This document shows positions 60,783 through 64,000 of a stretch of 64,000 bases of DNA, in pieces. Position numbers and translations under genes: made by a program. Numbering within the stretch: position 1 is the first letter of the stretch; each line of letters opens with the position of its first letter. The stretch is taken from positions 11,936-75,935 of the forward strand of contig CANIBQ010000015.1 in the NCBI GenBank assembly GCA_947465645.1. The letters run 5' to 3'. Source of the stretch: Acidobacteriota bacterium. GTDB taxonomy: Bacteria > Acidobacteriota > Vicinamibacteria > Vicinamibacterales > UBA2999. A model generated the notes under the pieces. The model was given only the letters and a program-made list of their open reading frames with translations. It was not told the DNA's origin and made no database searches.

Positions 60783-61816
60783 GACCGTCCCTCCATCACT
60801 GACTCCAGCGCATCGATGGCTGCATCGGTATGTTCGATCATGCCTGTCGTAATCCGGATGCACCCTGGCGTCGTCGCATCCTTGGATCGATCCCGGACGT
60901 GCACCTTGCGCGCGGCGAGCGCCTCGATGAACGGCGCTGTCTCGCCGACGCGCAGCATGACGAAATTCGCGGCGCTCTCCCAGTATTCGAGTCCAAGCCG
61001 CCGGCACGCCACGTAGAGTCGCTCGCGCGATTCGGCGACCTGCGCGGCGTACCGCGGCAGGAACTCCTCGTCCTCGAGCGCCGCCTGCAGCGCGGTCAGC
61101 GCCACGCCGTTGATGTTGAAGGGGAGCGTCACCGCGCGTACGGGATCGAGCGCCTGGGGCTGGCCGATCACGATGCCCACCCGCATGCCGGCGAGGCCGT
61201 AGGCCTTCGAGAACGTCCGGCCGACCAGGACATTGGGGAACCTGGCCAGCTCCGGCAGAAACGTCGTGCCGCCGAACTCGATGTACGCCTCGTCGATCAG
61301 TACGACCGCGTGCGGCGCCGCCGTACTGATGTGGATCAGGTCTTTGATCGGAATCAGTTGGCCGGTCGGATTGTTCGGCGTGTTCAGAAAGATCATCCGT
61401 GTCCGCGGCGTGATCGCCTGCAGCACCGCCTCGGTCTGGAACCGGTATCCAGGCTCAGGCCGCACCTTCACGGCGGTCGCGCCGGCCGCCTCCGTGGCGT
61501 TCGGATAGGGGTCGAATGCCGGCAGCGGGATGATCGTCTCGGCGTCGTGCAAACGCCGGCGCGCGATGTGGCCGATCGCCGCCATCAGGATGCCCTCATC
61601 GAGACCGTTGGTGAGCAGCAACCAGTCGGGGTCGACGTTGAAATGCCTGGCGCACGCCGCGATGGCCTCGCGGTACTGCGGATAGGTCGAGACGTCCGAT
61701 GGCCGTACGCGCCGGATCGCCTCGAGCACGCGCGGCGAGCAGCCGCCCGTGTTCTCGTTGAGGTGCAGGCGCAAGCCGTCGCCCGGACTGGGATATCCCT
61801 GCAGGCGTGTCGTCAT
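60779..61816 (-). CDS. hisC: Histidinol-phosphate aminotransferase
   Basis: PLP enzyme, 345 residues. [45 protein letters not shown] and the PLP lysine in [15 protein letters not shown], ending with the arginine in CIRITTG. Overlaps hisB and hisD by four bases on either side. Confidence 0.94.
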   Translation of the reverse strand: MTTRLQGYPSPGDGLRLHLNENTGGCSPRVLEAIRRVRPSDVSTYPQYREAIAACARHFNVDPDWLLLTNGLDEGILMAAIGHIARRRLHDAETIIPLPAFDPYPNATEAAGATAVKVRPEPGYRFQTEAVLQAITPRTRMIFLNTPNNPTGQLIPIKDLIHISTAAPHAVVLIDEAYIEFGGTTFLPELARFPNVLVGRTFSKAYGLAGMRVGIVIGQPQALDPVRAVTLPFNINGVALTALQAALEDEEFLPRYAAQVAESRERLYVACRRLGLEYWESAANFVMLRVGETAPFIEALAARKVHVRDRSKDATTPGCIRITTGMIEHTDAAIDALESVMEGRS

Positions 61817-63051
61817 CGGGTTCGCACCGCAATCGATGCCGCGTGCGCCTGCAGTCCTTCGGCGCTCGCCAGATCGATCACCGTGTCGGCGATGCCGCGC
61901 AAGCCGCGCTCTGTCAGGCGTTGAACCGTAATCTGCCGGACGAAGTCGGCGGCCGACAGGCCGCCCCGCACGCGGGCGGCACCGGCGGTCGGCAGTACAT
62001 GGTTCGATCCAATCGCGTAATCACCCGCGACCTGCGCCGACCACGGCCCCACAAAGAGAGAACCCGCGCACCTGACCATCGCGACCATCCGCTCGTCGTC
62101 CACGACCAGGTGTTCCGGAGCGGACGCGTTCGCCAGCTCCATCGCCTCTCTGACGGAGGATGTGACGATGATGCCGCCGTGGGCGCGGAGGGAGTCGCGG
62201 GCCGGTCCCGAGGCGGGCATGCGGCGTTCGACCTCGCGTGCGACGCGGGCCGCCAGCGCGCGGCTTGGCGTGATGAGCACGGCTCGCGCGTCGGGATCGT
62301 GCTCGGCCTGCGCGATGAGGTCCGCGGCAATCCACGCCGCCGGGCCGCGCGCCGCCACGATCACGATCTCGGTTGGTCCCGCATAGAAATCGATCCCGCA
62401 ATCGGCCGACACGAGCGCTTTTGCCGCCGCGACGTAGCGATTGCCAGGACCGACGATTTTGTCCACGCGCGGCACGGTCGCGGTGCCGTAGGCGAGGGCC
62501 GCCACGGCGTGCGCGCCGCCGACGCGAAACATGCGAGCGACGCCGGCCTCGAGCGCGGCGGCCATGACGACCGGCTCAGGGCGCGGGCAGACCGCGATGA
62601 CCTCGCGCACGCCGGCGGCCGCCGCGGGGATGGCGGTCATGAGCAGCGAAGAGGGAAGCGGGTATCGTCCGCCGGGCACGTAGCAGCCGACGCGGTCGAG
62701 GGGAACGATGCGCTGCTCGACGGTGACGCCGGCGGCCACCCTGGCGCGCCAGCCGCGCGGCACCTGTCGCTTCGCCACCGCCCGGATGTTCCGGGCCGCG
62801 GCGCGAATGGCGCGGCGAACGGGCGCCGGAACGGTGGCCGCCGCGGCGCGCATCTCTTCGGCGGAGATCTCGAGAGGGCCGTCCTGGCGGTCGAGCTTCA
62901 CCGCATACCGGCGCAGGGCCGCGTCGCCGCCGCGGCGCACGTCGGAGACGATCGCCGCGACCTTGCGTTCGGTCGCCGTGTCGCGCGTCCGCTCGGGCGC
63001 CAGCAGGGCTTCTATCGCCCGCCGATTCGTCGATTCAACAATCTTCAGCAT
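61813..63051 (-). CDS. hisD: Histidinol dehydrogenase
   Basis: Two-step NAD-dependent oxidation of histidinol to histidine. Four hundred and twelve residues from ATG 63051: VGCYVPGGRYPLPSSLLM, KIVGPGNRYVAAAK, DFYAGPTEIVIVA, AQAEHDPDARAVL (zinc ligands) and the C-terminal APEHLVVD. The frame extends ten codons further into the heptamer repeat, but those codons are repeat and the ATG next to it is the family start. Confidence 0.94.
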   Translation of the reverse strand: MLKIVESTNRRAIEALLAPERTRDTATERKVAAIVSDVRRGGDAALRRYAVKLDRQDGPLEISAEEMRAAAATVPAPVRRAIRAAARNIRAVAKRQVPRGWRARVAAGVTVEQRIVPLDRVGCYVPGGRYPLPSSLLMTAIPAAAAGVREVIAVCPRPEPVVMAAALEAGVARMFRVGGAHAVAALAYGTATVPRVDKIVGPGNRYVAAAKALVSADCGIDFYAGPTEIVIVAARGPAAWIAADLIAQAEHDPDARAVLITPSRALAARVAREVERRMPASGPARDSLRAHGGIIVTSSVREAMELANASAPEHLVVDDERMVAMVRCAGSLFVGPWSAQVAGDYAIGSNHVLPTAGAARVRGGLSAADFVRQITVQRLTERGLRGIADTVIDLASAEGLQAHAASIAVRTR

Positions 63052-63090
63052 TGCTGACAACTGACAACTGACAACTGACAACTGGCAACT
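63052..63090. repeat. Heptamer tandem repeat filling the hisG-hisD gap
   Basis: Read on the minus strand it runs from the TAG of hisG as AGTTGCC then AGTTGTC four times, right up to the hisD ATG. Same unit as at 32429-32511. Confidence 0.9.
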
Positions 63091-63976
63091 AGACGACGAT
63101 CTTATTGAGCGGATACTCGACGATTCCCTGGCCGCCCGCCGCCTTCACCTTCGGGATGAGGTCGCGGACCGTCCGTTCCTCGATGATCGTGTTGACGGCC
63201 ACCCAGTCTTCATCGCTGAGCGATGAAATCGTCGGCCGCTGCAGGGCGGGGAGCAGGTCGAGGATCTTCTTCAAGTCGGCGCGGCGGACGTTGAGCATGA
63301 GCCCCACCCGCCCGTGTGCCTCGATGGCCGCGCGCAGCAGCAACGCCAGATTCTCGATTTTCGTGCGCTTCCAGGGCTCCGCCAGCGCCGCGTCGTTGGC
63401 GATGAGCTGCGTGTTCGACTCCATCACCGTGTCGAGAATGCGAAGGCGGTTGGCGCGCAGGCTCGAGCCGGTCTCGGTGACCTCCACGATGCCGTCGGCC
63501 AGCACCGGCGGTTTCACCTCCGTCGCGCCCCAGGAGAACTCGACGTTGACCGGCACTTTCTTCGTCTCGAAGTACGCCTTCGTCACGCGCACGAGCTCGG
63601 TGGCAATCGTCGCGTCCTTGAAGTCAGCGGCAGTCTTATAGCGCGAATCCTCGGGGGCGGCGAGTACCCACCGAACCTTGCCGAAGCTCTGTTTCGCGTA
63701 GATCAGGTCGGCGATGCTGGTGAGCTCGTGCTTCGAGGCGCCGCCGAGCTTGTGCTCGGCGATCCAGTCCTGGCCCGTCAGGCCCGCGTCGAGCACCCCG
63801 TCGCTGACGTAGCGCGCCATCTCCTGTGCCCGGATCAGCATGCACTCGATCTCGTCATCGTCGATGGTGGGAAAGTACGAGCGCGTGCTGACGTAGATGT
63901 TGAAGCCCGCGCGCGCGAAGAGCTGAATCGTCGCGTCCTGCAGCGAGCCCTTGGGGATGCCGAGTTTGAGCTTCAT
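63089..63976 (-). CDS. hisG: ATP phosphoribosyltransferase, long form
   Basis: First step of histidine synthesis, feedback controlled. Two hundred and ninety-five residues, the long form with a C-terminal ACT-like regulatory domain (about 220-295; [24 protein letters not shown]), so no HisZ is needed. [51 protein letters not shown]. First his gene visible; 24 bases of undefined sequence remain before the window end. Confidence 0.94.
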   Translation of the reverse strand: MKLKLGIPKGSLQDATIQLFARAGFNIYVSTRSYFPTIDDDEIECMLIRAQEMARYVSDGVLDAGLTGQDWIAEHKLGGASKHELTSIADLIYAKQSFGKVRWVLAAPEDSRYKTAADFKDATIATELVRVTKAYFETKKVPVNVEFSWGATEVKPPVLADGIVEVTETGSSLRANRLRILDTVMESNTQLIANDAALAEPWKRTKIENLALLLRAAIEAHGRVGLMLNVRRADLKKILDLLPALQRPTISSLSDEDWVAVNTIIEERTVRDLIPKVKAAGGQGIVEYPLNKIVV

Positions 63977-64000
63977 GGAATCGTCACGCCCTCCGCGCGC

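Overview
The window is GC-rich chromosomal DNA from a heterotrophic aerobic bacterium, most likely an acidobacterium of the Vicinamibacteria type. That placement is inferred from gene content: a DUF1800/DUF1501 Tat pair, two M61 peptidases, a TonB receptor with a carboxypeptidase-like N-domain, bacillithiol genes, a long-form HisG and many short palindromic and heptameric repeats. No rRNA or marker protein is present to prove it. Genes are packed with GTGA/ATGA stop-start overlaps, so many starts can be set by coupling rather than by Shine-Dalgarno sites.

Layout. 1-7.3 kb: a methyltransferase tail, oligopeptidase B divergent from a CueO-like multicopper oxidase, two tiny membrane proteins behind a good promoter, a decayed DUF2177 gene and a TonB receptor. 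7.3-11.7 kb: a coupled operon (SDR/DUF2867, PP2C phosphatase, DUF1295, DUF2878, SRPBCC) resembling parts of the stress/light-induced lipid-modification clusters of other bacteria. 12.4-16.4 kb: a decayed accessory island between a 5' half of tRNA-Ser and an intact tRNA-Ser(GCT), holding BrnT/CopG, ParDE and a broken HicAB, remnants of a TOTE primase and a DUF559 nuclease, and a headless DUF4143 ATPase. 16.5-22 kb: TerB-like protein, ferrochelatase, cation/proton antiporter, M61 peptidase, membrane protein. 22-28.7 kb: FAD-linked oxidase and an aa3-type oxidase operon (coxI-coxIII-small CPVC protein-coxII), divergent from a second M61 peptidase.

28.7-37.2 kb: argH, a 30-residue membrane protein, a sodium/solute symporter and a half-length asparaginase run rightwards, convergent with a leftward chain of two M16 peptidases, DinB, a CMD peroxidase-like protein and the arsenosugar radical-SAM enzyme ArsS. 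37.5-40.4 kb: isocitrate dehydrogenase, PurE and PurK. 40.5-46.8 kb: penicillin-acylase-type hydrolase, then a DAO-type oxidoreductase with bshB1 and bshA, and a VOC protein. 46.8-55.6 kb: a truncated FAD-protein remnant, DUF1800/DUF1501, a SYLF protein, then an ECF sigma/anti-sigma pair followed by DUF4331, DUF4198 and HupE/UreJ genes that look like an extracytoplasmic metal-handling set. 55.7-64 kb: a TIGR01777 SDR with an MFS exporter, and the his operon hisG-D-C-B-H-F-A.

The most unusual layer is repetitive DNA. Heptameric tandem repeats start inside the TAG stop codons of four genes. An approximately 100-bp inverted-repeat family sits in three intergenic sites, including between hisF and hisA. 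A palindromic element is translated in frame within the N-terminal extensions of two unrelated proteins (the VOC protein and HisB).
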